64,000 bases of DNA from Adiantum capillus-veneris (taxonomy: Eukaryota > Streptophyta > Polypodiopsida > Polypodiales > Pteridaceae), in NCBI GenBank assembly GCA_014529385.2, contig CM043949.1, positions 143,291,858-143,355,857 of the forward strand. Direction: 5' to 3'. Below, piece after piece: positions 13,569 through 28,500 of the stretch. Made by a program: the position numbers and the translations under genes. Positions within the stretch are counted from its first letter, which is position 1; every line of letters starts with the position of its first letter. Under the pieces are notes generated by a model that saw nothing but the letters and a program-made list of their open reading frames with translations, was not told the origin of the DNA and ran no database searches.

Positions 13569-16500
13569 TAGGAGGTCCAAAAATGACCCATAAGACAATT
13601 TACCCATCAACTCCAATAGGCATAGCATGAGACAGGGATACCCATGGAAATTAGTGATAGGAAAAGATTAATGGTAATCACCCTATGTTACATTAAAATA
13701 CTAAGTGCTGACACATGGTAAACACTTACAAGACCTTATATTCATCAACTCATTTATGCATAGCAAACACCACAAACTCCCATTGAGGGAAGTGCAGGAT
13801 AGAGACTCAAGGTAATCACCCATGAGACATTATAACCATCATCTACATAAGTAGCATGTGTAAATGCATGTGTAGTTGGATGAAGCAATCCCAGCTAGAG
13901 TGACCAAGTTACACTCAAGACAAAACTTAGCTACAAAAAGAGGTGGTTTCCCATACTAGCTAAGAATTTTTCAGAGCCCCACTAAACTTGATAAGTTGGA
14001 ACCATCAATCATGAATGATCAACAGCAACATAAGTTCCATTCAATCTGAGGAAATCATGCAAGGCAATCACCGACAAAACAGTACTACTAACAATCGTGG
14101 CACAAGTAAGTCTTAGGTTAAGCCATGTACAAATTTAGACATTAACCCGTAAGTGGATCAATGTGTGTGTGTGTGTGTGTCTGTTTAAGTATGAAAATCC
14201 CCTCGTAATTGAACCATACTTATCCAAATGTATTAAATAATATATTGAATAACAATATTTTAAAACAAGATGTCATAAACCTCAATTATTTTTTCATATA
14301 CACCAATACAACAATCTGTATCTAGTGGATAATACAGTCATTTAGATCAAAGATTTGATCTTTGATCATTACAATTTGATATCTTAGTGTTGTATCTCTG
14401 TGTGTCCACCCTTTGGGATGAGCTTCCACTACATCTACATAGAGAAGGATCCAGTTGTAATATTGGACGATCTTCTGTTATCGTTGCAGTTGTCATTGTA
14501 ATCCCAAGGAAAGAATTTCTTACCCGTCACATCCAAGAAACACAAGCCTGTCAGAACTCGCATTACTTGGAAAGACACGTGTCAACGACTCCCTCCCCTT
14601 GTTATTCGTGCCACATGCACATAGGGTTAGATGTGCAGGTGACATCTCCTCCTTTTTAAAGTGAGGTAGTGGTACCGAGCTGCATGGCTTCTTTGTAGTC
14701 CGCCAACAACTCTATGCAATCTTTGAAAAACTCTTCATCAACCCACAATGCCTCGTGGGTTCATCGATCCTTGAACTTCAAAAAGTACTGTCTGACTTGC
14801 TTCTTTGAGCCGTGGCGAAACCGACACAACATACAATAACAACACTTGCTCCGGCTCCATGACTTTAGCTTCATCGATGATCTCGGGCTCTTCTTCTTCG
14901 GAAATGTCCTTCGGAGGTGTTCTCTGAAACACTTTCAACCAAGAAACATGGAAAAGGTTGTGCATTGACCATGAGTTAGGCAATTGCAATTTCATAGAAA
15001 CCTCATTTATCTTTCTAATGACAGGAAATGGACCATACATTCTGAAAGATAACTTATGATATTTTTTCTCAACTTGCTTAAGACGTTGCTTTACGATTCT
15101 TAAGTGAATCTATCCCCTTCCTTGATAGAAACATCCTGACGATGCTTGTTAGCGTGTCGTGAGTAAGACTCCTGAGCCTTTGCTTAGCCGAAGCTTCACT
15201 CTTAGAAATCTCATCCAGCGACTGATTCTCAGCATTGGCATCAGACATTTGACTGATCGAGCGAGTGAAAAGTGATTGGAATGGGCTGCCTCATAAGGAG
15301 TTCGACCAATGGCAGAGGAAAAAGAATCATTCAAAATAGCCTGAACCAATGGGAGATGGAGCTCCCAATGAGACAACTGATCATGTACATATGACTTTAA
15401 AACATCAAAAGCCAACTGATTGTAAATCTCTGTTTGACCGTCTGACTGTGGATGAAAAGTCGATGAAAAATTGAACTTAGTGCTAAAATTTTCAAAGAGT
15501 GCGCGCCAAAAGTTGGATGTGAACTTAACATCCCTATCTGAAATAATCGACTTTGGCAAACCACAGAGGAGGTACAAATGCTTAATGAACAACCGTGCTA
15601 CATCTTGTGTGGTGACTGTGGCCTTACAAGGAATCAACATGCAAAACTTGCTGAAACGGTCAACAATTGTCAAACATTGAGTGTTCCTTGAATGCAAACT
15701 AAATGGAAGATTAGTCACAAAATCCATGGAAATATCTTGAAAAGGTCCATCGAGAATAGGCAGCGGAAGCAAGAGAGAGGCCTTGCTGCTTATCCCGAGG
15801 AGCTTTTACCTTTTGACAAATAGTGCACTGTGTGACATAACGAAACACATCCTTTCGCATTTTAGGCCAATAAAAGAATCTTTCTATTTTTTCCAGAGAG
15901 GTTTTCATTCCCCTGTGTCCACCCGTGAGAGTCATGTGCATTGTGGAATACGGTTGTCCTGAGAGAGGGCAACACACATAGACGGTGACGAAAATACAAC
16001 AAACCATCACGAATGAGATAGTTGCTAGGCCCTTGGGAAGCAAGAGCGTGCAATCATTGCTTACCAAACTCGAAATCTGCGTACTGGTTCTTCATGCAGT
16101 TGAAAGACACACCCTGAAGAGAATTTGTGGATCTTCACTCGAGAGCCAGGATGTGTCCTTTGCGACTCAAGGCATCTGCAATAGGGTTAGATTTTCTAGG
16201 CACATACTCGATCAAACCTCCAAATTGCTCAAAAAATTGTGACCACCGTGCTTGGCGATCACTCCAATGTGCATTAGGCATAGACTGGAGCCACTTGAGG
16301 GCTGTGCGAACTGTGAACTCTCTATTATACAATAAATGCTTCCAATGCTTAAGAGAGTGAATGACAGACAAAAGTTCTTTATCATAAACTGAATAGTTCT
16401 TTTCTGCACTATTGAGCTTCCGACTAAGGAATGCAACTAAACGGCCATGCTGCTGAAGCACAGCGCCTATGGCGACATTGCTTGCATCCGTCCATACCTC

Positions 16501-19500
16501 AAAGGGGTCATCCCAAGAGGTAAGGATAAGACACGGTGCTTCTGTCACCGCAACCTTGAGAGCTGCGAAAGCTTCAATGGCTGCCTCGGGCAAACCCACG
16601 CATTGTCGGCGAGTCTTTACCCGTTTCAAAACATCTGTAATGGGTGCGTTTCCAAACATCTGTAATTTGTGCGGCAATGCGTGCAAAATTCTCTATGTGC
16701 GAACTATATACTTGACATAAACCAAGAAAATAACGCACATCATATGCAGTTTTGGGCAAATCCCTTGTTCCACCTTCGCGGGATCTAGCTTGACGCCTTT
16801 TGCAGAAATGATATAACCCAGATAAGTAACTTCAGTGAGAAAAAACTCAGATTTCTTAGCTGCAATGTACAACTGACACTCATCCTAACGGGTTAATACC
16901 CTTGCTACATCCTTTTCATGTTGTTTCCATGATACAAAAAAAAAAAGAATATCATCAAGAAAGATAAGCACACATACACCAACCATATCACCAATTCGGC
17001 CTACCATGAGACGGTTAAATGTACCCACGATACCTGTCAATCCAAAAGGCATGACCACATACTCCCATTGCCCTCGCTCTGTGCGAAAAGCGGTCTTGTA
17101 GATGTCGCCTTTGAATACCCTTACCTGATGGTATTCACTTTTGAGATCAACCTTATTGATAACCTTTGTCCCATTGAGCCTATCGAGGATATACTCAATG
17201 CGAGGCATCGGAAACTTGTTCTTGACGGTCATCTTGTTCAATGCCCTGTAATCAACACACAAACGAGATGAACCATCCTTCTTGCGGACAAACAAAATAG
17301 GAGCAGCAAAAGGACTTACACTAGGACGTATAAATCCTCTGGCCACCAACTCCGTGAGTTGCTGCTCTAACTCTTCTTCCTGAGTCTTGTTCAAACGGTA
17401 GGGAGCCTTACTGACTTCAAACAATTTGACAAAATGCTGACCCTTCACATGACTATAACACTTAAAGAGAGACTCATCAATGTGTGTGTCAAAAACATGT
17501 GAAGACTCAGATTGGTTCATTAAAGTGCTTGTGGTAGCTGTTGGTGCTTTCGGTTCTTTAGGTGGGGTTGTCTTAGGACAAGCCGCCTTAATGTGACCCT
17601 TGACGTGACATTGATAACAACAACCTTCTAATGACTCATTCTTCTGCCTTTATGTATCCTCCTATAATTCCTTCGCAGCTTTTTCATCCGAGGTTAGCTT
17701 AGGTTTAGCAGGTGTTTTAGCTTTACCCTTATATTCATTTTGTGAGTTCTTTTCCGAAGGATTAGAGGAAGATTGGCTAGAAGAGTTAATGTTCTTACCA
17801 TTCTTACCGTTCTGTGGGTTCTGAGGAGTCTAAGAGGTACTGTGAGAACTGTTCTCCTTAGGCTTTCCCTTGTTGTGCTTCATCTCTTGGGAGAGAGCAA
17901 TTGCTACCGCCTTGTTGAGATCCTCGGGATCGAAGACTTCTACATTAAACTTGATATATTCGTCCAATCCGAAAAGGATTGCCTCTTTGCACTCATCATC
18001 CGTTTTGCGTAATTGGGTGCCGAGCTACAAAACACGGTTAGAAAAAGACATGACCGGCATACCATTTTGCTTGAGATTGTGCCAATCTTCTTTGAACCGC
18101 GCTAGGTACTGAGGAGGCATAAACCGCACCTTGAGCTTGTCTTGGAAGTCGGCCCAATTGAAGGAAAGGGGCACGCCTTCTTCGGCTTCCTCTAGGTGCA
18201 CGGTCAATTGTGCCTCTTACCATGCGTGATACCAATTAATGACACCGGCAAGGTACATGGCTGTCGTCAAAACCTTGCTATTCCCTGTCTTCTTTTTTTT
18301 TCCCGAGAAAATGATCCTTCTGTTAGTTAATGGAACTGCCCACAGGGCTACAACCACCTCTTCAAGAGAGGGCTACAACAACCATGATGGGGAGACTCTC
18401 CCAATGAAAAAACACCATATGTACAATGAGGCTAAGTCAAGAAATGGGAGGATGGAAAAGCCATGCAGGTGGACGGTAGTGCCATCTGAGTACACCCTGG
18501 ACCATGGTGAAAAAAGGCCCAGGACGCCAGAGTCGAAGGAAAGCCTCTCGGCGCTCCCGCATGCGGTCGGAGCTGCCCTGGAGTCTCTCGAGCTCTCCTC
18601 TGAGAGTATGGATCAGCTCTAGCCACAGATCGCGAATAGTCTTTGCTGGTGGTACAGGGCGAGCCTCAAAGATGCGGAAGCAGCGGGCACGCCAGATGAA
18701 CGAGAGTGTCAGGCCACTGATGAGCTCCCAGCACTCCTCTCTCACTGCACCACTCTTGTGGAGTAAGCTCTGTAGCAGGCTGGAGTGTAGGTCGCCCCCC
18801 CTGCATCACTATCATCCTGCTGGTGGAAGATAGCTCAAATTGAAGTGCCGGGCCCGTGAGAGTGGACCAAGCAGCTGCTCCCCAAGTGTACTGCCGAGCT
18901 GTGGAAAGAGCAGGCATCAACCAAAGAACACGAAGCAACACGTGCTGTGCCAAAGGACAGTCCCAAAGACAGTGATACTGACTCTCCACAAGATAGTCGT
19001 AAGCTGTACATGCGGCCGAGAGATCCCTATGTACAAGCCAGCTCCCAACTGCTGTAGCTCTGTGTGCGACCAGCCACTGAAACAAAGTGACTCACCTCGG
19101 CTGTCTGGGGTCCCACAACCTCTCCCAAAAAGCTTCCAAGAACTCAACTGAGGCCCTCCTCCTGCCAATGAGGTGCTGCAGCAGGGCGAGCATCTCTCTG
19201 TGTTGCCAGTATGTGATGTCCTAGTCGAACAATGTACTGAAAGAAAGGGACACATGGGTGGTCTGCAGAAGAGAGAGGGTCCCTCCAAAGCCACTCTCTA
19301 GGATCCCACTGTACTCATGCCAGGGGACAGCTCTCCCAAGCCCACAGTCTTCAGTGACCAGTCTCGAGCTGCTAGGTCAGGATCGATGGCACAAGTCCTC
19401 CCACAGATGCCCACCACTCAGATCCTCTGAAAACAGCACTCTGCCACCTGCAAGGCCTCTACTGCAACTCGCTCTAAGCGTCTCTCACCCTGTAATTCGA

Positions 19501-22500
19501 AAAAGAGGGAGGATACAGTCTCTGAGCAAGCCCAAACTGAGATGAGAACCTCCAGTCGCGTGAAGGCTCCCATCCATCTGGGCGCTACTGGCTCGAGAGG
19601 TGTGAGCCATTCAGTTGGTATTGCCTCTGAAATGTCCTGGCACATGCTCTGCACCCCTCTCATTCCCTGTAGAGCTGAAGGCCCTGCAACTCCTCTGACA
19701 AGCCTGAAAACTGTGACCAGTCACCTAAAGAGCTTGCTGGACCTGCTGCCATGGGACCCCAGGAAACATGAGGCCGACTACCAACCAAGTGGCCTCTCTA
19801 AGTGCTAACCATGGGGTTCAAACAAGGGGTTGTCTTAGGTGCTTGAAACGAACGAGGAGAAAGGATCTCCCGGCCACACGGACCGCCTACAGATGCTCGT
19901 CGGACGAACCACCCGACCATAGCCACCATCCGGCAGCTCCCCCGTGCTGGGGCCAGCGTCCGAGGACATAGGCGTGCACCTGTAAGACCGAGTGTCCCAT
20001 ACCACCCGGCCTCACCCCCTCGAGGTGACCTCGTGCACTCCTAGCCTCGCAGGCTAAGCACTGGCACTCTGCTAGTGGGGTCGATAACTGTAAATGAGGC
20101 CTTGGCCTCCCTTTTATAATAATGGCTGGCCACACTGGCCGGGTTCGCACTACGTCCGCCCGGACACTGGACACCCATCCCGACGGCATCTGGGCTAGGT
20201 CCCCTCTCCTGTGAGCGGGACATAACATACTTCTTCCCTTAAGAACCATTGATGTCCTCATCAATGAAGTTGGGATACTGAGCCTTCAAAGCTCTAACAG
20301 GTTCCCAAGTAGCAAACCTTTCAGATTGACCCTTGCATTTAATTAAGTACTTGTCATAAGCCTTTTGGCGTGAATGACGGGTACGATGATCCAAAACTGC
20401 CTCTGGTTCCTGAGGAATATACTCAGTTTGCATGTCTTGCCACACATTTTCCTCGATAGGCACCACAACATCAGTTTCGCCCAATTTGACTTTAAGACGG
20501 CTGACATGAAACACTGGATGTACAGTAACATCCGAAGGAAGAGCCAGTTTGTAGGCAACTTGGCCAATTTTCTATGTGATTAGGAACGGACCACAATATC
20601 TAGCTGAAAGTTTATAATGCTTTCCTGTTCGCATAGTCTTGGAATCCTTGGGTATCTTCAGATAAACCCATTGTCCCACATCTAGAGTCCTTGGAGACCT
20701 TTTTTGATTAGCATAAGTAGTGACTCGATCACGAGCCGTTCTTATACTAATTCGAGCATCTCCTGCATGTCATACAAGAAATCACGAGCTTGGCGGTCCT
20801 TGACTTTCTCTAAGCCAATAGCAATCGGGGATTTAGGCTCAAATCCATACATCAGCATGAATGGGCTAAATTCAGTAGCAGAATGCTTGCTACTATTATA
20901 GGCAAACTCTAACCGTGGAAGATACCTTTCCCAATCAGATTGCCTGTGAGAGACATAGGCTCTCAACATGTCCTCTAAGGTTTGATTCATCCTCTCAGTT
21001 TGTCCGTCGGACTCAGGATCGTCAGAAGACGACATATTCAACTTCGTCTGAAGATGAGCGAACACATCTCGCCAAAATTGGCCAGTGAACTTAGTATCTC
21101 GATCACTGACGATGTCCTCTAGGAGACCATACAGCTTATAAAGCTGATCGACAAATAAAACCGCCAACTCATGGCTTTTCACTGTCGACTTCGTTGGTAT
21201 AAACTTCGCCATTTTTGTGAGTCTATCGACCACAACCCAAATAGCGTCATTGCCCCGACTAGTATTTGGCAAACCAACGATGAAGTCCATGGAAATACTT
21301 TGCCACTTGGCATCTGGAATTTCCAATGGGTGTAGCAGGCTAGCTTTCCTAAGGCGCTCTGCCTTATTGACCTGACACTGAGCGCATCTCTTCACATAGC
21401 TCTCTATGTAAGAGCGCATTCTTGGCCAATAGAAATATTGCTTGACCAAAGCAAAAGTTCTTTGGATGCTTGGGTGCCCAATGCTAGGAACATCGTGGTA
21501 TTCGCACAAAATCCTTCGGCGAATCTCATCGATTTCCGGCACGTAGACTTTACCATTTCTAAACAATAGTCCACCTCTAATGGAATATTGTCGCTGTCTC
21601 GTCTCTCCAGCATGACTCACTTGGGTCTCCGAATCACCCAAGCCTGTATGCGAGTCATGCCCCGCTTCGACCTCGTTCCATATCTTGCCAAAATGGCCAT
21701 CAGAGCGACATAGCCCTCGGAGAGAGAGAGAGAGAGAAATCCGCGAGATTTCAGCCATAGACAAAGCATTGACCTCAGGAATCCTGCTGAGCACATCGGC
21801 AACTCGATTGCTGGATCCTTTTCTATAACGGATCTCAAAGTCAAACTCTTGCATAAGTTCAACCCATCTAGCCTTCCGGCCTCTGAGATCACCCTGATCA
21901 CAGATATAGCGCAAGGAATGATGATCTGTCCATGCAACAAACGTAGAGCCATACAAGTAGTGCCGCCATTTCCTCAGGCGTGGACTACGGCGTAAAGCTC
22001 CTTCTCATACGTTGGATAACGCATCTCAGCGTCAGAAAGTTTCTTACTTTCAAACGCAATAGGACGTCCATCCTGGTATAACGCTGCGCCAATAGCATAA
22101 TTACTAGCATCCGTTTCAACCACAAACGGTTTGCTAGGATCCACAATGTGCAATATTGGCACAGTAGTCACCAAGTGCTTTAGTGTCCGAAAGCTCTCGT
22201 CGAGACGCTCATTCCAGACAACAGGGGGATTACCTTTACGACGAGGGCCTGAAGTCTTCGGCCCTTTCATCCCTCCTTTTAAAAGTTGCGTAAGCGGAGC
22301 AACAACTTTAGAGTAATCCTTGATAAACTTGCGAAAGAATCCAGTAAAGCCTAAAAAGGACTTTAACTTGGCGTACATTCTTCAGAATGGGCCAATTTCG
22401 CACTTTATCCAGCTTTTCAGGGTCGACGCGAATTCCATCGCGAGTAATGATGTGACCCAAGTACAGAAGCTCTTTCTTAAAGAATTCACACTTCGAAGCC

Positions 22501-25500
22501 TTAGCATAAAGCTTCTCAGTTCTCAATACTTCGAGAACAGTGCGTATATGCACTAGGTGCTCAGGCAAACTTCGGCTGTAGATCAAGATATCATCGAGAA
22601 ATACAACAACGAAGTTGCCTAAAAATGGTCGCAGCAGATCATTCATCATCTGCTGGAACGTAGCGGGAGCATTGGTCAAACCAAAAGGCAAAACCAAAAA
22701 CTCATAGTGACCATAACGCGTATGGAAGCCTGTCTTAGGAATATCTTCCAGTTTGATTCGTATTTGATGATAGCCTGATCGCAGGTCTATCTTCGTAAAA
22801 TACAACGCTCCATGGAGCTGATCTATTAGATCGTCCATACGCGGGAGCGGGTACTTGTTCTTGACAGTGAGTTTATTTAACCCCTTGTAATCCACGCAGA
22901 AGCGCATAGTGTTATCCTTCTTCCGAGAAAGTAGCACTGGCGCTCCCCACGGGGATTTGCTAGGCCAAACAAAACCCCTGTCGAGATAATCCTTCAGCTG
23001 TCGTTGAATCTCGTCCTCCTCGGTTTTACTAAACCGACAGGGTTGCTTTGAGAAGGGTTGACTACCAGCCACCAACTCAATGCCATGATCTACTCCTCTC
23101 GAAGGCGGCAAGCCAGGAGGTAGATCATTTGGAAAAACATCCTTGAGATCAGTCATGATTTCTCGGATAAGGTTGGATTTGTCGGAATCCCCAAGTTCAA
23201 CAGAAGAAAATGAAACATTTTTACGAAATTCAGTGACAGAAGTACCAAGCACTAATGAATCAAACCAAGCAGACGGTACACATTGATAAAAGTCAACATC
23301 AGAAGACTTTATTTCTTTATACATTTCCAAAGCAGTAACAACTGGTATTGCAAAACCATTATTTACAGACTTTTGATTACAAAGCGACACAGATACATGA
23401 GGCATGTTCTGCTTAACAAAAACAAGAGAGTGATGTACATAGTCTATATACAATGAGTCTTGTTTATCATAAAACCATGGAATTCCTAAAATAACATCTG
23501 CTCTGTCTAGGCGTATGATGTGGAAATCTAGGTTCTCTTTGTAATCAGCCAGCTCGAGCGACAAGTCTGGAACCATCTGATTCCATCATTCGTATCCACG
23601 CCACGAGCCATCTTCACGCGATAGTTTGCGTCCGTCGCAGGTTCAGTTTCTGCACCAATTTTGCATCCACAAAATTGTGTGAGCTTCCATTATCAAGGAG
23701 TACGGTCACGTCGTGACCATTGATCTTCCCGGGGAAACGGAGAATATCGTGCTTACCAAACACTTTGGTGCTAAAAGTACAATTTGTGCATGAACTGTGC
23801 GCTAAATGATGGATTTCAACTTGAACAACATCAGAGTTACCTGAGATCTCGTGAATCTGAACCGAAGGACGGCCTTGCGGTTTCTGCGTCTTCTTCTTCT
23901 TAGGGCAATCCTTGATTTAGTGACCCGTCTGGCCACATCCGAAGCAAGCCCCCTTCTTCACTGCATCAGCAACTGAAGCTTTTCTGGCTTTCTTCTTTTC
24001 TTGAGAAGATCTTGTCGGTGATTTGGACTTATGCTGGAATCGGGGTCGCTTCCTCGAAGCACCCTCACCGGATTGATGGTCTGCAGTTCTTTTCTTCTCA
24101 TAATTCGCTCCATTTATCAAATGCAACGTCTTGGCCTTGGCCACTGCATCCTCGACATTAGTCGGGGCTTTGTCCTTGATTAAGGCCCAACGGTAATCTT
24201 CATGTAACCCCAGCAAGTACATGTGCACGGCGTGTGTGGAATCCACCTTACAGAAGGTGAGCGCCTCTTTGAAAGCTGTCGTATATTTATCAAAAGACAG
24301 AGTTTTCATCGAAAGACTCTGCAGTTTGGCATACGCTTTCAAAGGGTCCATTTTTGCAAAATCCTTCTTGAATTTCACGCAAAAATCAGCCCACGTCGTA
24401 GGCTTTTCTGTCATGTCACGCCACCAGGTAAGCGCCTTACTGCGCAAATAAAGAGGAATCGTCTGAATCCTCCGTTCATCATGCTCCCCATGGAGATCAA
24501 AGTATGTGGTCCACTGGTGCAGCCAGTTATTTACAGCCAATTCCGTACACTCCTTCTCTTCACGCGAGAAATTTGTAGATTTATACGGAATTGTGGCAGT
24601 CAGACCACCCTGCGAACGCCCAAAAGCAGCAATCTGCGTCCGTAAATGCCGGAGATGGGTCTCGTCCTCGGAAATATGCGCAGTCGTCGATTGAGCCATA
24701 TTTTCGAGAGTAGAAAGTCGGGAGCTGAGTCCATGTACGATCCCTTCGAGAGAGGCCAAGCGAAGGTTCGCCTGAACATTCGCGTTTTCCAGAGCGGTAA
24801 CACGTTTGTCGAAGCTCTGGAAAGTGCTCGTAATCCATGTGTAGAGAGCATGTGTGAATGGAATTTGGATGTTACCTAGCGCGTCGTCACGTTGCACATC
24901 CGAGCTGGAGGAATCCATGGCGAAGTGCGTGAAAAACTGGAAAATTCACGTGAAACTGAGTCTTTTCTGCACTTTTCGGTCGCGAAAAGTTGAAGTTGCG
25001 AAGAGCTTCACGCATCGGCGTGAGCGCCTGAAGGCGAGTAGGTGATGGCGGGAGCGCGAGCAGGTGAGAGAGAGGAGCAACAGAAAGAAGAAGAGAGGCC
25101 CAAAAATGAGTTTCTCTGCAAACTTTAAAGTCTCTGTAAGTGACTTTGAATAATCAGCAGGTTTCATACTCTCTTAAAAAAATGTAAAGTGTCCAGGCCC
25201 CCCTTTTTTAAAAAATAAGTCAAGGGCTTTTGGCCACTTAATAAAAAGTCCTTGAAGAGTTAATAAAGCGAGCGTTAAGAAAACTAAACCATCAGCGTGG
25301 GTTTTCTTCGATGGCAGCCTTGGCCAGATGTTTTGACGCGTGGAGAGAAATATCCAGGCCCGTGGGTATGCGTGCCCAACATAAGCCACGAGCGCCACAT
25401 TGGAGCCAGCGCATACCAAAGCTTCCATGCTGGAATTGCCCGCTCAGAGAGAAAAACTCAGCAGCGCTGAGAGGTACTCTCTCTCTCTCTCTCTCTCTCT

Positions 25501-28500
25501 CGCATAGAGAGGCTTACAGAGAGGGAGAGGAATTTACAGAAAGATGTAAAAGTATATCATACGCTGAAATTTAATGCAAAACAGCAAATTAAAGGTAAAT
25601 ACACTGCTTTTCGTCGAAAAGTAGTAAATTCATCGGAAATCTTTCAATTTCCAGCACTCCCATCTGTCAATTTGCTGAATTTTTTTATCAAAAATCAGCA
25701 GTCAAACTGTATTATTTACTTGCAAACATGCTTCCGAGAAGAAAAGTAAGCAATTTCAGCAATTTAATCACTAAAAACTATGCAAACGCGAGGTTTTCCG
25801 ACCCAAACCGTTCCGTAGGTGTGCACACGGTCCCTCGTGCAGCCAAGCCTGCTTTGATACCATGAAACGAACGAGGAGAAAGGATCTCCCGGCCACACGG
25901 ACCGCCTACAGATGCTCGTCGGACGAACCACCCGACCATAGCCACCATCCGGCAGCTCCCCCGTGCTGGGGCCAGCGTCCGAGGACGTAGGCGTGCACCT
26001 GTAAGACCGAGTGTCCCATACCACCCGGCCTCACCCCCTCGAGGTGACCTCGCGCACTCCTAGCCTCGCGGGCTAACCATTGGCACTCTGCCAGTGGGGT
26101 CGATAACTGTAAATGAGGCCTTGGCCTCCCTTTTATAATAATGGCCGGCCAGTGTTATAATAATGGCCGGCCACACTGGCCGGGTTCGCACTACGTCCGC
26201 CCGGACACTGGACACCCATCCCGACGGCATCTGGGCTAGGTCCCCTCTCCTGTGAGTGGGACATAACAGCGCTCCTCCGTGCAAGTAGGCTGACGGTGCT
26301 CCAGGCCTCGCCGCAAATGCTCCCAAGATCGAAGCTGACTCATAGCGAAGCGGTTCTCCAGTCTCTTGCTCAAGCCAATTTTGCGCATCTCTGTGAAGAT
26401 CCATCTGGTCGAAGGTCGCCAGGGGCCTCCAGCTTGAGGCACCCTAGCACGAAGCCGCTGTAACAGGAACTCCTTCCACGGCTCGTCACCTGGAAGAAGT
26501 CCTCTAACAATGAACTTCCCAAGAAGGGCTCTGCTTTGCTGTGCTGGGTCTATGATCCCAAGCCCTCCTTGAGAACAAGGAAGAGTGATGACCTGCCAAG
26601 CCACTTTGGCCCGGGCTATCTGAGTCACGCCCTGACCAAAGGAAGTTCCTGATTAGCCTCTCTACCTGGCTGATACAAGAACTCGAGAAGATCCAGCAAG
26701 AAGTGATGTACCACATAGTAGCCAACAACACCTGGTTGGCCACTACAACTCTGCCTGCGAGAGAAAGTCATGCGGAACTCCAATGCAATAACTTCCTCCT
26801 GATGGACAAGAGGAGGGGAGCAATCTGCTGCTCAGGAGACAAGTCCGGACCAATCTGACAGCCCAAGTACCGAATTGCAGTCCCTGGGGGAATCCACCTG
26901 AAACCCTCACCTAGCATCCAATCGGGCATAGGAGCACTACCAACCGAGAAAGCCACTGTCTTTCTCCAGTTTATCAGTGCGCTAGATGCACAACAGAAGG
27001 TCTCTAGAGCCTGCTCACACCTGTGAAGGTTGGCCTCCTGCCATCCAAGTACAAGGCTGAGTCGTCTGCAAACTCAGCGTTCAATAGCTCATCTCCCTGA
27101 ATAGGAAGTGCTAAGCCTTGTAAACCAACCTGCTGTGACACCAAAAACTTGCTCATCGCCTCAGCATAGAACAGAAAGAGGAAGGGGGCAAGAGGGCAGC
27201 CCTGTCTGATCGAACGTGTGAGCATGAAACGATCACCTCTACCTCTTGACAAAAGTAGTTGACTGTGTGCTCGTCTGTACAAAGCTGACACCCCTCTGAT
27301 CCAAGCATCTGAGAAGCCCATCCTGCGTAGAGTTCCCTCTAGAAAGTCCCAGTCACTCTGTCGTAGGCCTTCTCAAAATCGAGAAGAAGAATCACCAGAT
27401 CCTCACCACGGAGCCGTGCTACGGCAGAAGCATCCCAAAAAGTAAAGATGTTGTCAAGGATACTACGCTCCTTGACAAAACCTGTCTGAGTCCCATGTAT
27501 AAGGCTCTCTAGAAGTGGCTGAATCCTCAAACTCAGAGCCTTGGCAAGAATTTTGTAGGCTGAGTTGAGGACGGTGATGGGGTGCCACTGTTGAATCTCA
27601 TCCAAGGAGCCACCCTCCTTGGGAATGAGGTCGATCAGGCCCTCACTCATGCTGCCAGGCATCTTGTTAGGTGCAACGGACTGAATGTTTGCGCTTTGCT
27701 CAAGATGAGTGCTCCGAACTGTGCTCAAGGTTCCTTTTGTTCTTATGGAAGGTAGAGCCTTCCGTTCTTAATGAGAGAATGCTATGATCACAAACAAAGT
27801 GAATGGACACTGTGCGTGCAAGTGTATGAGACTGAAAGATAGAGAGAGAAGAGAGATACGACACCAGAGACGTTGTAAAACCCTCCTCCGAAGGCCCCAC
27901 TCTCGTCGGCGAGAGTGGTCTACTTATGATTGCACAATCTGGTACAAATGGTATGCATGAGACTGATGCAAGTTTAGGCTATGTTGACGACGACGACGGG
28001 GATGACGAGGTCGACCTAAGGGCTGAAATCTGCAATCTTTCTACTGCTGTCCAAAAATGCTAAGGGCTGAAATCTACGATTAGTCCAAAACACTGATTTG
28101 GGGGGCTGTTTTCTGGGGGTCTTTGTCGCTGAAAATCTGCAGGTTTAGGACTGAAAACAGAGAATCTTCAAGGCTGAAAACTGATGGTCTTACCGGGGCT
28201 GAATCTGCTACCTTTCGAGGCTGAAACTTGCGGGTCTTCTACTCCTTGGGATCGCCTAGGCTGGGGTCTGCAAGGGTTGGGATCTGCAAGGCTGGTTATT
28301 CAAAACGCCAGGGCTGATGTACTCAAAAACGCTAGGCCGGGGTTTATAAAAAACGCTAGCTGCTTGGATTTGTTGGCGATGAAGTTGATGTAGAAACGCT
28401 ATGCAGTGGGAGGTATGGCGAGGATTGATTGGTGCAAAAACGCCATGCAATGCTGATGAAGAAACGCTAGGATGGGGGATCTTCTGCTTGGATGGAAAAC

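Larger units (their letters stand above)
14380..18287 (-). mobile_element. Degenerate Ty3/gypsy retrotransposon (antisense), LINE-truncated
   Basis: The LTR tail ends GGTGACA at 14644 and is followed by a polypurine tract (complement of 14645-14657). Minus-strand pol domains run in retroviral order: gag with zinc knuckle, RT, RNase H, integrase, C-terminal tail. Multiple frameshifts and stops make it a pseudogene. Its 5' part is lost where a LINE poly(A) end joins at about 18291. The sequence beside the polypurine tract matches both internally deleted LTR elements, making this the likely autonomous relative. Confidence 0.85.
19844..26268 (-). mobile_element. Ty3/gypsy chromovirus (antisense), near full length
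   Basis: LTRs 25863-26268 (5') and 19844-20227 (3'), both TGAAACG...ATAACA. The probable TSD is GCGCT/GTGCT (one mismatch). The primer site TGGTATCAAAGC lies next to the 5' LTR; the polypurine tract is the complement of 20228-20240. Domain order is gag, protease, RT, RNase H, integrase, chromodomain. Inactivating lesions are a TAA inside the gag zinc knuckle, frameshifts near 22,365 and 21,975, and a break before the chromodomain. It is inserted into the LINE ORF2. Confidence 0.93.
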
